A DNA stretch of 64,000 bases from Prevotellaceae bacterium UBA2744 (GCA_002353575.1 DEJQ01000009.1:5900-69899); one strand, 5' to 3'. Numbered from the stretch's first letter, positions 9,251-18,760 are shown. The notes: generated by a model not told the origin, from the letters alone. Translations and numbers: made by a program.

Positions 9251-12115
9251 TTATTTGAGACGTTTTACAGAAGATGAAGAGTCACTGCTAAGCTTCTTAT
9301 AAGTGTACTTAAACTGATTATCCTCTGGATCAGCAGTATCAAAGTAGAGTGGTCCGTCAATTGCATGAATAACAGCAAACGATGAGTTGTTCAGAGTAGT
9401 ATTTGATGGCAGTGTAGTTGCACTTGTACCGTCAGCCCAGTATTCGCGTGCCATCAGATTATATGCACCTCCGGACGTGATTACGTTACGTGTATTGCCC
9501 ATTACGTCTGTTACCGTAAGTCCACTTGCAGAAACATTAACCTTGAGTTTGTATGGACGCCCTGGAGAGTAAGTACCATTCCACGGCAGTTCTTCACCTG
9601 TTGTTTCGTCAACAGTAGTTGACTTGATAAGTTCCGTCTTTCCTGATTCGTATTCACCGGAAGCGAAACCTTGGTCGATGAAGATAGCATTATCCTGGAT
9701 GTGATACTTCACGAAGTCGAGAAGAACCTCCTTAAGCGAATCCACATGAGATTCTTTGGTTCCAGACTTACCTTCTTCCTCATCAAGCAGCTCGGCAGCA
9801 GCTATATCATCTGCATTTGGCAGACCGGCTGCGAATGCCTGTGCCATTGCAGCATTTGTCGGAGCATATATAGTATAATGATAGTTGTTGAGCAGATATG
9901 TAACCTTTTGAGAGCTTGTTGCATCCTCGGCACCAATCATACCTTTTGTTTTGATGTTAAGCAGGTTACCATAAGTCTGGTCACCAGCCAGCCATTTATC
10001 TTTTGCATTTGACTTGCTGAGTGCTCCACTGACGTCAAGAGCCCAAAGGAAGTCAGAGAAGTCGCTGTTGAGAGCCAATGTCCGAGCTACAGAGTTAGAA
10101 CCGCCCATAGGCATCTTGTCAACAACCAGTGTCATACCATTCTGCTTAGAATATTTCGACTGTGAATTGTCGCTGACAGAAATCGGAGAATTGAACTGAT
10201 TCTGATATGTAGCCGCTACGTCATAGCCACTGACTGTAGTAGATGGCTTGATGCGAACATAAGTATTACCCTTAGTTTTATAATACTCCTTGCCTGGAGT
10301 ATATTCCTGAGTGATAATCAGGTTGTCAAGAATCTCTTCCAGACGGTCTTTGACGTGAGTCTCCTTTGCGCCTGTAAGTTTTCTTGCCGAACCGGTTGGG
10401 GTCGGATTACCCTCTGCATCGAGAGTGCACGAATAAACTTCAACTGACAAACGCTGTGCGAGCGACTTGCTACGGTCGATCGAAAATTTCCACATCTGTG
10501 GCGAAGCAGAATAGTATGAGACAGGGTCAACATACGATTCGAGGGCTGCATTTGTGGGAAGCAGGAATGTATATCTTGAAACCATAGAGTTCAGATATGC
10601 CTGGTAATCAAGGTTCTCAATTGCATTGGCGATAGCACTGAAACGAACTGTATCGACTACGGCCGGACTGAGCACTGAAGAGTAAGCAGTAGGAGCAAAC
10701 ACCTTGTTTGTAACGTAAATCAGACCGTTACTTGAAAGGATTACACTGTCGATATCGGCAGTAGTAATACCAAGTTTCATGTTAGCATCGTCAAGGATAT
10801 TGTCGAAGTTTGAGGGAATTGTTGCAGTGAATGGAGTCTTCATGCCGGCATTTACAAGGTCGTCGAGTACTGACACAGGCACCTTATCCAGACCTTCCTT
10901 TGTATCTGTAATGCCATTTGCATAGAAACTGTGGATATCCAGACCGCCTTCACCGTCCCACCAAGCCTTCAGAGCCTTGTCGCTTGGAACCAGCATTACA
11001 ATCATGTCTTCCATCATAGGATCAGTTCCCTTGGCTGTCATCTGCGGATACAAGCCGTTCCATCCTGGATCGAAGAGAAGTGAGCCGTCGAATGTACGGC
11101 CGTCCTTGTCGGTATCAAATTTCTTGTCGGCATTCGAACCGCTTGCTGTTGATCCGTATGAACGGTTTGAATAGTATCGCTTGATGAATACAGAGTCATA
11201 TGCAGTACCTTTACTGTTATTGTAAGCATCTGTCAGGTTCTTGTCGTAAGCGACAGCGGCAAAACGCTCAAGGATACTACTGAAATATTGTGTATTTGAT
11301 GTCTTTCTAATTGTCTCAGCCATATTGCTCAGTGGCAGAAGTACTTCACTGACACGATGTACGAAACCATTCTTACAGAAGATGTTTGGTTCGATAATCT
11401 TTGTGTTGTTGACATAAACGTCCTCTTCTGCACGCTGGCCCATTCCCATCCACTTATTATAAATAAAGTCAATGTCGTCAGAGAGAATCTTGTTAGATGT
11501 CATAAACTGAGCATTGAAGTGGATCATCGGGTTAGGCTGCGACTGGTCGTCGAAGAGAACAGTACTGCTACGAGTCGTACTGGCTCTGAGTTGGTCGAAA
11601 CGCTCTGTCTTAGGCATGATGCCCTGAGGGTCGTCATTCGGCACGACGAGTACAGAGTCGTAGATAGTCACTGATGAAGAGCGACGGAACACCTCACCCT
11701 TGATTGGTCCGTCTGCCGTAGAGAGCATGGACGTAGAGTAAGGGTTGTCAATCATAGAAGAATAGAGCAGAAGCTTCTTCTGAGCCTGCGACAATTCCTC
11801 ATAGCTCTTCACACCCCATGAGTTGTTAGCGAAGAAACGTGCAAACGCATCGTCGTCAGCTGCAAACAGAGTATTACTACCTGTTTGGCTAAGCACATCC
11901 TTCTCACCAAGATCATTAATCAATCGCAAGTAATTTGAATAAATTCCCTGTCCTTCCAAATACCCATAGATACTGTTCAAGTTGCTTGGCTGCTGTGAAT
12001 CAGAATCCAAATCATACTTGTCAGAACAAGAAAATACACCAAAACTTGCAGCAACGAGCGCACTTCCTACCAGAAGGCGGTTGCATAGTGTTTTCCGTTT
12101 AATTTTGTAAGACAT
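9251..12115 (-). CDS. Large multi-FAS1 (fasciclin) domain lipoprotein
   Basis: 954 aa and first gene of the operon. Signal ends in lipobox (SFGVFSC, Cys about 30). At least three fasciclin modules can be traced: residues about 40-265 (SNTLFAADDDAFARFF ... NGFVHRVSEVLLPL), about 270-475 (with LVPSDKALKAWW and NGLIYVTNKVF), and about 490 to the C-terminus (FLLPTNAALESYV, then YTIYAPTNAAMAQAF). A C-terminal SFAVIHAIDGPLYF closes the last one. Repeated FAS1 domains suggest adhesion or binding of a large ligand on the cell surface. Placing a fasciclin protein ahead of susC rather than behind susD is unusual against the classic Sus order. The stop lies 9 nt before the SusC start. Confidence 0.9.
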   Translation of the reverse strand: MSYKIKRKTLCNRLLVGSALVAASFGVFSCSDKYDLDSDSQQPSNLNSIYGYLEGQGIYSNYLRLINDLGEKDVLSQTGSNTLFAADDDAFARFFANNSWGVKSYEELSQAQKKLLLYSSMIDNPYSTSMLSTADGPIKGEVFRRSSSVTIYDSVLVVPNDDPQGIMPKTERFDQLRASTTRSSTVLFDDQSQPNPMIHFNAQFMTSNKILSDDIDFIYNKWMGMGQRAEEDVYVNNTKIIEPNIFCKNGFVHRVSEVLLPLSNMAETIRKTSNTQYFSSILERFAAVAYDKNLTDAYNNSKGTAYDSVFIKRYYSNRSYGSTASGSNADKKFDTDKDGRTFDGSLLFDPGWNGLYPQMTAKGTDPMMEDMIVMLVPSDKALKAWWDGEGGLDIHSFYANGITDTKEGLDKVPVSVLDDLVNAGMKTPFTATIPSNFDNILDDANMKLGITTADIDSVILSSNGLIYVTNKVFAPTAYSSVLSPAVVDTVRFSAIANAIENLDYQAYLNSMVSRYTFLLPTNAALESYVDPVSYYSASPQMWKFSIDRSKSLAQRLSVEVYSCTLDAEGNPTPTGSARKLTGAKETHVKDRLEEILDNLIITQEYTPGKEYYKTKGNTYVRIKPSTTVSGYDVAATYQNQFNSPISVSDNSQSKYSKQNGMTLVVDKMPMGGSNSVARTLALNSDFSDFLWALDVSGALSKSNAKDKWLAGDQTYGNLLNIKTKGMIGAEDATSSQKVTYLLNNYHYTIYAPTNAAMAQAFAAGLPNADDIAAAELLDEEEGKSGTKESHVDSLKEVLLDFVKYHIQDNAIFIDQGFASGEYESGKTELIKSTTVDETTGEELPWNGTYSPGRPYKLKVNVSASGLTVTDVMGNTRNVITSGGAYNLMAREYWADGTSATTLPSNTTLNNSSFAVIHAIDGPLYFDTADPEDNQFKYTYKKLSSDSSSSVKRLK

Positions 12116-12538
12116 AATATTAGAAAGATTAGTTCTTTTCTAAACATAACTTAAGCCCATAAATGAACTCTCAGAAATGATAAATTAAAATTTTTTGTTA
12201 ATAGTATTTGTCGCTGCATCAACATTTGGCCAAATCGATGCGTTGACCGATACATTTCTTTGCAAAGAAAATGTTATTTACCTATCTAAACAAATTTTTA
12301 GAAAAGATATTTTGAAAAGAACTGTATTTTAACGGTTGTTCACGCACACAAAAACTTACAGTCTTAACAAATGCAAACTATAGCTAAAGCAAATACATAA
12401 AAATCCCATTTTGACCAAAATCGTTTTTAGAGAGTAAGAAGAATCCCCACAAGTGAGGACTCTTCTTACTCATTAACTGGAAAAAATTTGCGCTCTGCCT
12501 AGAGGAAAAATGTTATCAGGTTAGATCGCAAAAAATCC
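12116..12538. other. 423-bp intergenic region upstream of the FAS1/SusCD operon, with two palindromes
   Basis: No coding gene seen. It must hold the promoter of the minus-strand FAS1/SusCD operon, but no exact TAnnTTTG box was found on that strand. Two palindromes stand out: a 12-bp perfect ATTTGGCCAAAT at 12224-12235 and a 14-bp perfect TTCTTTGCAAAGAA at 12256-12269, with their centres about 33 bp apart, i.e. roughly three helical turns. They are candidate operators. The right end holds the hairpin listed separately. Confidence 0.5.
12432..12471 (-). terminator. Hairpin downstream of the GH43 gene
   Basis: Inverted repeat with 15-nt arms at 12432-12446 and 12457-12471 (14 of 15 paired) and a 10-nt loop, about 67 nt after the GH43 stop. 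There is no clear T-tract on the minus strand, so termination is inferred only from position and stem strength. Confidence 0.5.
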
Positions 12539-15457
12539 TTACTTATATAATACTTTCTTTCCGTTTACGATGTAAATACCCTTTGTCGGATTCACCACCC
12601 TGCGTCCCATCATGTCATATATGCCTTGAGCAGTCTTTGGAGCATAATCTTCTGCAACTATATCTTCAATGCCAGTGATAGTACCATCATTGAACTTGTT
12701 TACACGACTCAGCTCTGTGTAGAGCGATTCGACATCATCTGCTGAAAGCGCACGATTATAGATCATCAAGTCGTCGAAACAAGCTTCTGCAGAACCCCAG
12801 AACGAACCGGCACCAAGGTAGAAGAACTCAGTAGAAGTTACGAAGTCAGTAACAAGCGACCAATCAAAGGCATCGGCTTCTGCACTTCCTGTATATTTCA
12901 TATTCAAATTTAGGTATTTAGAACCGTCTCTATATAGTACATAACCATTTTCTTTGGAATATGTAACAGTGATCAGGCGCCACTTATTCTTATCAATCTG
13001 TGAAACCACCTTTGTTTCTGGATTATTTACGTCGAACCAGTTACCTGTATTATCGTTGAACCCAAGATAGCTATTACCTGTGAAGTACAGGCGTGGAGCC
13101 TCTGTAGAAATGTTTGTACTGCCGAAGAAGCCCCAAAAAGCATTATAGTTATCAGAGGTATCGGCTCTCTTCACCCAAAGGCTGACAGTGAATCCATCAA
13201 GATTCTCTGCTCCGTTGAGCGGATTGGCTATGCGAGTATAACTGCTTGCCCCTTTTGCTCCGGCATATTGATGACAAACCTGACCGAAACGTGCATAGTC
13301 TGTTTCGAGTGTAGGAGCAGTCGTAGAACTTTCTCTTCTGTAAGCAGCCCTCTGGTCTTCATTGAATACATTCTTTGTAGGATTCTCATCAAAATTATAG
13401 TATGCAACAACTCCTGAATATGGGTCACCAGTAATTTCAACAGCTGCAGCACAACTTGTAGTATAACTATTCTCCCAATAATAATTACCTGCAGACAGGC
13501 GTGAAGTCATAGTGACCTGTACAGCTTCATCAGTAGGATTATACTTACCTGTTTCAGAGAGTACATCTGGATTGGAAGAAGTCCATTCGAGAGATGTACT
13601 GTGAACAGGGTCAAACAGAATCGTGATATTATTCTTAACCGTAGAGTTTCTCTTCAACTCTGTAGTACTGTGCTGGCTATAATTGTATGCAATAGCATAC
13701 TGCGGTTGCCACTTATATCCCCAGACTGGAACTCCGGCAGCACTAACTGCAGAAAAGCAAAGCGCCTTGACCGTACTGGTCACTGTAGCGAGCGCAGCAT
13801 TCGACCCCTGAACAGTCTGTTCTGACACAACACCATAATAGGTTGCACTGCCAAGCTTAATCTGAATATAGGACTTTCCGTCCTGAGAATATTTCCATGT
13901 ACCTGAATACTTACCTGAGACCTTGCCGTCTGCACTCAAGTGTATAGTTACCGGTGTCGCCTCAGCATAGTTAGCATAATCCAGTTTGTATGGATGAAGA
14001 AGAATCTCATAATCACCCTCGATATCTTCTGCCGTCCAAGGCTGAGAAGATGCAATGTCTGCATCAGTAAGTGTCTCACCATTGAATTCAAATGGTGCAG
14101 CGCACAACCAGTCGTTTTCATTAAGGAAAAGCTGACGAACACGCATTGCATGAGCAGCATTTCCATTATTGAACTTTGTATGGTAAACTACAAATGAACG
14201 TCCCTGATCGTCCTGACATGCTGAGTTGTGTCCCTGAGCACATTCGCCCATAGTCTGCTCGCCCCATCCATTGTACGCTCCGAGAATCTTCATACCCTTA
14301 TTAGTAGCAGCTTTAGGACCATAGTTCATTTGATAACTTGTATATGTAGCCAGATTACCGCTGGCATCTTTATATGGACCTGTTGGAACTGACGAGCGGA
14401 ATATGCGCATTTCATATCCGCCATCAGGTGCAAAACCGCCATAACTCATGAAGAGATAATAATAGTCGCCGATATGCTGAATATAAGGGCCCTCGCCACT
14501 TACATAGTATCCACCGGCAATCTTCTTTCCGAAATATGCGTCACTTGTAACATTGGCATCAGCAGAAGAACCGGTACCGCTGTAAGTATAAGTATAGTCG
14601 CGCAGACCTGTTTGTTTATCAAGTTTCAGCATCCATATACCACCAGACCAGGAACCGTATGCAATCCACAACTCACCATCTTCGTCAAAGAACGCACAAG
14701 GATCGATACAGTTTGGCCAGAATGTCCCCCAATGGGTCGTAGTATTATATCTGCCAGGAAGCGACGCCTGTGTGCCAAGAACAATCTCAAGGTCTGTATC
14801 CTTATAATTTACTTTCTTGCCAGAGTATGACTGATTATTGAAACCGCCAAAGACAATAGGTGCCTCATACGTGAACGGGCCTTCAGGACTATCACTTGTG
14901 AGTAGAACAATAACAGAAGCCCAATAGTCTCCATTCAGACTTAAATACATACACCACTTCTCCATATTGGGATTATAGATTATATCTGGTGCCCACTGGT
15001 CACCACTCACCCATGCAGCCATAGTAGTAGGTTCACGATCTCCTACTTTGACTGTAGCATAAGTAGAGCAAAAAGCTGCAGCGTCAAAAGATTTGAGAGT
15101 CACCTCCTCCTGAACATTACTGCCAGGCAGACAACGCTTCACAGTATGAGTAGGATTAGACTGAAAAGCTTTATATGCATTTGCGGAATTATAACCTCCT
15201 TTGTAATAATTGAAGATGCCAGTCCAATTACGCAAATCCGTAGTCTTCGCCCCAGCATAGTGCGAGCCATACACATAAAATGTTTTGTTGTTTGGATTCC
15301 ATACTACTGATGGGTCATGTACACCAAAAGGTTTTGTGTTAGAGTTAGTAGAGTACTTGTAAGTACTTGTCAGATCAGATGTTTCAAGTTTTGTCTGAGC
15401 ACAGAGAAAAAAAGAAACAGCCACTGTGGCAAAAATAGACATTAGAAATCTTTTCAT
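12539..15457 (-). CDS. Secreted GH43 arabinanase-like glycoside hydrolase with LamG-like domain and C-terminal sorting-type tail
   Basis: 972 aa. Signal peptide MKRFLMSIFATVAVSFFLCA. A five-bladed GH43 catalytic domain covers about residues 43-460, with the three expected acids visible: Asp48 (GVHDPSVV, general base), Asp252 (NCIDPCAFF, pKa modulator) and Glu322 (SGEGPYIQ, general acid). The arrangement fits endo-1,5-alpha-arabinanases. A GH43 C-terminal beta domain follows (about 468-590), then a LamG/concanavalin-like domain (about 690-905, GFTVSLWVKRADTS) that may bind carbohydrate. The end GRRVVNPTKGIYIVNGKKV matches the tails of three other secreted proteins in this window. Likely role: extracellular cleavage of arabinan side chains of pectin. 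It has its own transcription unit between two terminator-like hairpins and is not fused to the SusCD operon, although it could supply that operon with substrate. Confidence 0.9.
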   Translation of the reverse strand: MKRFLMSIFATVAVSFFLCAQTKLETSDLTSTYKYSTNSNTKPFGVHDPSVVWNPNNKTFYVYGSHYAGAKTTDLRNWTGIFNYYKGGYNSANAYKAFQSNPTHTVKRCLPGSNVQEEVTLKSFDAAAFCSTYATVKVGDREPTTMAAWVSGDQWAPDIIYNPNMEKWCMYLSLNGDYWASVIVLLTSDSPEGPFTYEAPIVFGGFNNQSYSGKKVNYKDTDLEIVLGTQASLPGRYNTTTHWGTFWPNCIDPCAFFDEDGELWIAYGSWSGGIWMLKLDKQTGLRDYTYTYSGTGSSADANVTSDAYFGKKIAGGYYVSGEGPYIQHIGDYYYLFMSYGGFAPDGGYEMRIFRSSVPTGPYKDASGNLATYTSYQMNYGPKAATNKGMKILGAYNGWGEQTMGECAQGHNSACQDDQGRSFVVYHTKFNNGNAAHAMRVRQLFLNENDWLCAAPFEFNGETLTDADIASSQPWTAEDIEGDYEILLHPYKLDYANYAEATPVTIHLSADGKVSGKYSGTWKYSQDGKSYIQIKLGSATYYGVVSEQTVQGSNAALATVTSTVKALCFSAVSAAGVPVWGYKWQPQYAIAYNYSQHSTTELKRNSTVKNNITILFDPVHSTSLEWTSSNPDVLSETGKYNPTDEAVQVTMTSRLSAGNYYWENSYTTSCAAAVEITGDPYSGVVAYYNFDENPTKNVFNEDQRAAYRRESSTTAPTLETDYARFGQVCHQYAGAKGASSYTRIANPLNGAENLDGFTVSLWVKRADTSDNYNAFWGFFGSTNISTEAPRLYFTGNSYLGFNDNTGNWFDVNNPETKVVSQIDKNKWRLITVTYSKENGYVLYRDGSKYLNLNMKYTGSAEADAFDWSLVTDFVTSTEFFYLGAGSFWGSAEACFDDLMIYNRALSADDVESLYTELSRVNKFNDGTITGIEDIVAEDYAPKTAQGIYDMMGRRVVNPTKGIYIVNGKKVLYK

Positions 15458-15488
15458 GTGATTTAAGGTTTTGACATTTATTTTGTGG

Positions 15489-15496
15489 CAAACTTA
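15489..15496 (-). promoter_or_regulatory. Possible -7 box of the GH43 gene
   Basis: Minus-strand TAAGTTTG fits the Bacteroidetes TAnnTTTG -7 consensus, 32 nt before the GH43 ATG. No TTTG at the right -33 spacing is visible, so this is tentative. Confidence 0.3.
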
Positions 15497-15529
15497 CGGA
15501 TTTTTTTTCAAAGAAAAAGAATAATATAG

Positions 15530-15566
15530 AAAAAAGGCTACACATTTAACATGCATAGCCCTTTTG
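15530..15566 (-). terminator. Rho-independent terminator of the ribosomal/alpha operon
   Basis: About 25 nt after the rplQ stop, a stem pairing AAAAGGGCTA-type and TAGCC-T-run arms (one mismatch or bulge) ends in a T-rich tract on the minus strand. It marks the end of the S10-spc-alpha transcription unit. Confidence 0.75.
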
Positions 15567-15590
15567 GAATATTGAAATTGTTACTGAATA

Positions 15591-16088
15591 TTATTCTTCA
15601 GTCTTAGCTGGTGCTTCTTCTGCAGGAGTTTCAGCAGCAGTCTCAGCTACCGGAGCAGCCTCTGCCTTTGGTGCAGACTTGCGTGAGCGGCGAGTACGAG
15701 TCTTCTTAGCCTCAGTCTTTGCCATATTCTCATCGAAATCTACAAGTTCAATGAATGCCATATCTGCATCATCGTTTGCACGCTTACCAAGTTTGATGAT
15801 ACGTGTGTAGCCACCTGGACGATCGCCCACTTTCTGTGCTACAGTACCGAAAAGTTCTTTGATAGCGAACTTGTCCTGGAGATAGCTGAATACTACACGG
15901 CGAGAAGCTGTAGAATCCTCCTTTGCCTTTGTGATAAGTGGCTCAACATATACGCGGAGAGCCTTTGCCTTTGGAAGTGTTGTAGTGATTCTCTTGTGCA
16001 TGATAAGAGAAGTAGCCATATTTGACAACATAGCTGCACGATGAGAATGAGTACGACCAAGGTGATTGAATTTCTTATTGTGTCTCAT
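15591..16088 (-). CDS. rplQ: 50S ribosomal protein L17
   Basis: 165 aa. The L17 opening MRHNKKFNHLGRTHSHRAAM is intact and the core ends near residue 115 with GDRPGGYTRIIKLGKR and AFIELVDFDE. A low-complexity Ala/Glu/Lys/Pro tail of about 45 residues follows, longer than the E. coli protein (127 aa) but usual in Bacteroidetes. It is the last gene of the cluster, 7 nt after rpoA, and is followed by a terminator. Confidence 0.97.
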   Translation of the reverse strand: MRHNKKFNHLGRTHSHRAAMLSNMATSLIMHKRITTTLPKAKALRVYVEPLITKAKEDSTASRRVVFSYLQDKFAIKELFGTVAQKVGDRPGGYTRIIKLGKRANDDADMAFIELVDFDENMAKTEAKKTRTRRSRKSAPKAEAAPVAETAAETPAEEAPAKTEE

Positions 16089-16095
16089 TGTTTAC

Positions 16096-17088
16096 TTAGT
16101 CTTTGTCTAATTTATACTTAGAAATATCTGTTCCGAATGACAGGTTTAAGCTGTCAAGCAGATCATCAAGTTCTGTAAGAGACTTCTTACCGAAGTTACG
16201 GAACTTAAGCAGATCTGTCTTGTTATATTGAACGAGGTCTCCGAGCGTATCTACATCTGCAGCCTTCAGACAATTGAGGGCACGTACAGAGAGATCCATA
16301 TCAACGAGTTTAGTCTTGAGCAACTGACGCATACGCAGTACTTCCTCGTCAAATTCTTCGTTTCCGTCGAAGTCTGAATTCTCAAGAGTAATCTTCTCGT
16401 CAGAGAACAACATGAAGTGGTAGATAAGAATCTTTGCAGCTTCTTTCAGTGCCTCCTTCGGATGGATAGAGCCATCAGTTGTCACTTCGATGACCAACTT
16501 CTCGTAGTCAGTCTTCTGCTGTACACGATAGTTTTCGACAGCGAACTTTACATTTCGGATTGGAGTGTAAATTGAATCGATTGCAAGCTCATTGATATCC
16601 TTGCAGTAAACACGGTTCTCATCAGATGGAACGTATCCACGGCCTTTATTGATACTAAGCTCGATGTCCAATGTTGCCTGAGGGTCTAAATGACAAATAA
16701 CCAAATCTGGGTTTAACACTCCAAATCCACTCAGGAATTTTGAGATGTCTCCAGCCTTGAATTCTTTCTGGTCCTCAATGGAAATTGACACCTTCTCGGA
16801 TTCTACACCGTCAGCAATTTGCTTGAACCTGACTTGCTTGAGGTTCAGGATAATGTTGGTAACGTCTTCCTTTACTCCAGGAATGGTTGAGAACTCATGC
16901 TCAACACCAGCTATGCGAACAGTGTTGATGGCATAACCCTCAAGCGAAGAAAGGAGTATGCGACGCAGGGAGTTACCGATGGTAATTCCGAAGCCTGGCT
17001 CCAAAGGACGGAATTCAAACTTTCCGAACTTGTCGTCAGCCTCCAACATTATAACTTTTTCTGGTTTTTGAAATGCTAATACAGCCAT
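16096..17088 (-). CDS. rpoA: DNA-directed RNA polymerase subunit alpha
   Basis: 330 aa, standard length. The N-terminal assembly domain (about residues 1-230) has LRRILLSSLEGYAI, and the C-terminal domain (about 245-325) has the helix-hairpin-helix and DNA/UP-element contact region (LSVRALNCLKAADVDTLGDL, containing the Arg equivalent to E. coli Arg265). It lies between rpsD and rplQ as in the classic alpha operon. Confidence 0.98.
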   Translation of the reverse strand: MAVLAFQKPEKVIMLEADDKFGKFEFRPLEPGFGITIGNSLRRILLSSLEGYAINTVRIAGVEHEFSTIPGVKEDVTNIILNLKQVRFKQIADGVESEKVSISIEDQKEFKAGDISKFLSGFGVLNPDLVICHLDPQATLDIELSINKGRGYVPSDENRVYCKDINELAIDSIYTPIRNVKFAVENYRVQQKTDYEKLVIEVTTDGSIHPKEALKEAAKILIYHFMLFSDEKITLENSDFDGNEEFDEEVLRMRQLLKTKLVDMDLSVRALNCLKAADVDTLGDLVQYNKTDLLKFRNFGKKSLTELDDLLDSLNLSFGTDISKYKLDKD

Positions 17089-17105
17089 TTTTTGTGTGTT
17101 AATTA

Positions 17106-17711
17106 TTATTTAGAGTACAACTCGACAATCATCTGCTCCTTGATAATCTCTGGAATGTCTGCACGTTCAGGGTTGTGAAGAAGCTTTCCACCCTTGATGC
17201 TCTCGTCCCATTCAATCCATGGATATTTGCTATGGTTGAAACCTGCGAGAGATGCTTCGATTACCTCAAGGCTCTTAGACTTTTCACGAACTGCCACTAC
17301 TTGACCAGGCTTAACAGAATATGATGGAATGTTGACTACAACACCATCAACTGTAATGTGTTTGTGGCTGACGAGCTGACGAGCTGCTGCACGAGTCTTT
17401 GCAATTCCAAGACGATAAACAACGTTGTCGAGACGAGCTTCAAGAAGTTGAAGAAGTACTTCACCTGTTACACCGTCCCTTGAAGCAGCTTTCTCAAAGA
17501 GATTACGGAATTGACGTTCGAGCACGCCGTAAGTGTATTTTGCTTTCTGCTTCTCAGCAAGCATAAGACCGTATTCTGATGATTTCTTTCTACGGTTATT
17601 ACCATGCTGTCCTGCAGGATAATTTCTTTTAGACAGAACTTTGTCTGGTCCAAAGATGGCCTCGCCGAAACGACGGGCAATTCTTGACTTAGGTCCAGTA
17701 TATCTAGCCAT
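17106..17711 (-). CDS. rpsD: 30S ribosomal protein S4
   Basis: 201 aa. It opens MARYTGPKSRIARRFGE without the N-terminal zinc-knuckle cysteines, so it is the zinc-free form. The S4 RNA-binding domain is at about residues 92-155 (RLDNVVYRLGIAKTRAAARQ). S4 binds 16S rRNA early in assembly and in other bacteria represses its own operon. A 107-nt gap separates it from rpsK, the widest in the alpha part, which could hold an S4-responsive element; no clear fold was worked out there. Confidence 0.97.
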   Translation of the reverse strand: MARYTGPKSRIARRFGEAIFGPDKVLSKRNYPAGQHGNNRRKKSSEYGLMLAEKQKAKYTYGVLERQFRNLFEKAASRDGVTGEVLLQLLEARLDNVVYRLGIAKTRAAARQLVSHKHITVDGVVVNIPSYSVKPGQVVAVREKSKSLEVIEASLAGFNHSKYPWIEWDESIKGGKLLHNPERADIPEIIKEQMIVELYSK

Positions 17712-17818
17712 ATTAATTTAGTTTTTTTCTCATCTGCCCTACCCTCAGCAGCAACCGCAGAAAGGAAAAGATGCGATTATATGGGTATGACAAATTTGAC
17801 TCTTCGTAATTGTGTGTA

Positions 17819-18208
17819 TTAAACTCTTCTTCTCTTTGGTGGGCGACAACCATTGTGTGGCAGTGGAGTGACATCGATGATTTCAGTTACACCGATTCCA
17901 GCAGCTACACATCCGCGGATTGCTGCTTCACGACCATTACCTGGTCCCTTAACATAAGCCTTCACACTACGCAGACCAAGGTCGAAAGCGACCTTTGCAC
18001 AATCCTGTGCTGCCATCTGGGCTGCATACGGAGTATTCTTCTTTGAACCGCGGAAGCCCATCTTACCGGCTGATGACCAAGAGATGACTTGACCCTCGCT
18101 ATTTGCAAGGCTAACAATAATGTTGTTGAATGATGAGTGAACATGAAGCTGTCCCTGAGCATCAACCTTGACATTTCTCTTCTTAGCAGAAGTGGTTTTC
18201 TTTGCCAT
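17819..18208 (-). CDS. rpsK: 30S ribosomal protein S11
   Basis: 129 aa, standard length. The core (HSSFNNIIVSLANSEGQVIS) and the C-terminus (DVTPLPHNGCRPPKRRRV) match the family. It forms the platform around the mRNA exit side with S7 and S18. It follows rpsM by 9 nt in the alpha part of the cluster. Confidence 0.97.
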   Translation of the reverse strand: MAKKTTSAKKRNVKVDAQGQLHVHSSFNNIIVSLANSEGQVISWSSAGKMGFRGSKKNTPYAAQMAAQDCAKVAFDLGLRSVKAYVKGPGNGREAAIRGCVAAGIGVTEIIDVTPLPHNGCRPPKRRRV

Positions 18209-18217
18209 ATTGTTCTA

Positions 18218-18598
18218 TTATTTAGTAGCTTTTTTCTTGTTTGCAACTGTTTTCTTCTTACCCTTACGAGTACGGGCATTGTTCTTTGTGCTCTGACCGC
18301 GAACGGGCAAACCAAGACGATGACGGATTCCACGGTAGCAACCTATATCCATCAGTCGTTTGATGTTAAGCTGAACCTCTGAACGAAGGTCGCCTTCAAC
18401 CTTGTATTCAGCTGCAATCACCTCACGGATCTTACCAGCCTGTTCATCGTTCCAGTCCTTTACTTTAATGTCTTTATCAACGCCAGCCTTTTCAAGGATT
18501 TTAGCTGCGCTACTGCGTCCAATACCAAAAATGTATGTGAGCGCGATTTCACCTCTCTTGTTCTGTGGGAGGTCTACACCAACAATTCTTATTGCCAT
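18218..18598 (-). CDS. rpsM: 30S ribosomal protein S13
   Basis: 126 aa. Begins MAIRIVGVDLPQNKRGEIAL and has the basic C-terminus GQSTKNNARTRKGKKKTVAN. S13 sits in the head of the small subunit and contacts the P-site tRNA and L5. It follows rpmJ with a 34-nt gap. Confidence 0.97.
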   Translation of the reverse strand: MAIRIVGVDLPQNKRGEIALTYIFGIGRSSAAKILEKAGVDKDIKVKDWNDEQAGKIREVIAAEYKVEGDLRSEVQLNIKRLMDIGCYRGIRHRLGLPVRGQSTKNNARTRKGKKKTVANKKKATK

Positions 18599-18632
18599 AT
18601 TATTTTATTATTTCAATATTCTAAAATAAGAA

Positions 18633-18749
18633 TTATCCCTGACGCACCTTGTACTTAGGGTTCTTCTTGTTAATTACAAACAGACGTCCTTTACGTCTAA
18701 CAATAACGCAATCTGGTGTACGTTTTTTTAAAGATGCTCTTGTTTTCAT
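18633..18749 (-). CDS. rpmJ: 50S ribosomal protein L36, zinc-ligand-poor form
   Basis: 38 aa, read from ATG at 18749. It opens MKTRASLKKRTPDCVIVRRK and ends KYKVRQG. Of the four zinc ligands of the E. coli protein (Cys11, Cys14, Cys27, His33) only Cys14 remains; the others are Thr, Asn and Tyr, so this is a C-minus L36 that does not hold zinc. It sits between infA and rpsM as usual. Confidence 0.95.
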   Translation of the reverse strand: MKTRASLKKRTPDCVIVRRKGRLFVINKKNPKYKVRQG

Positions 18750-18760
18750 ATTCTGTTATA

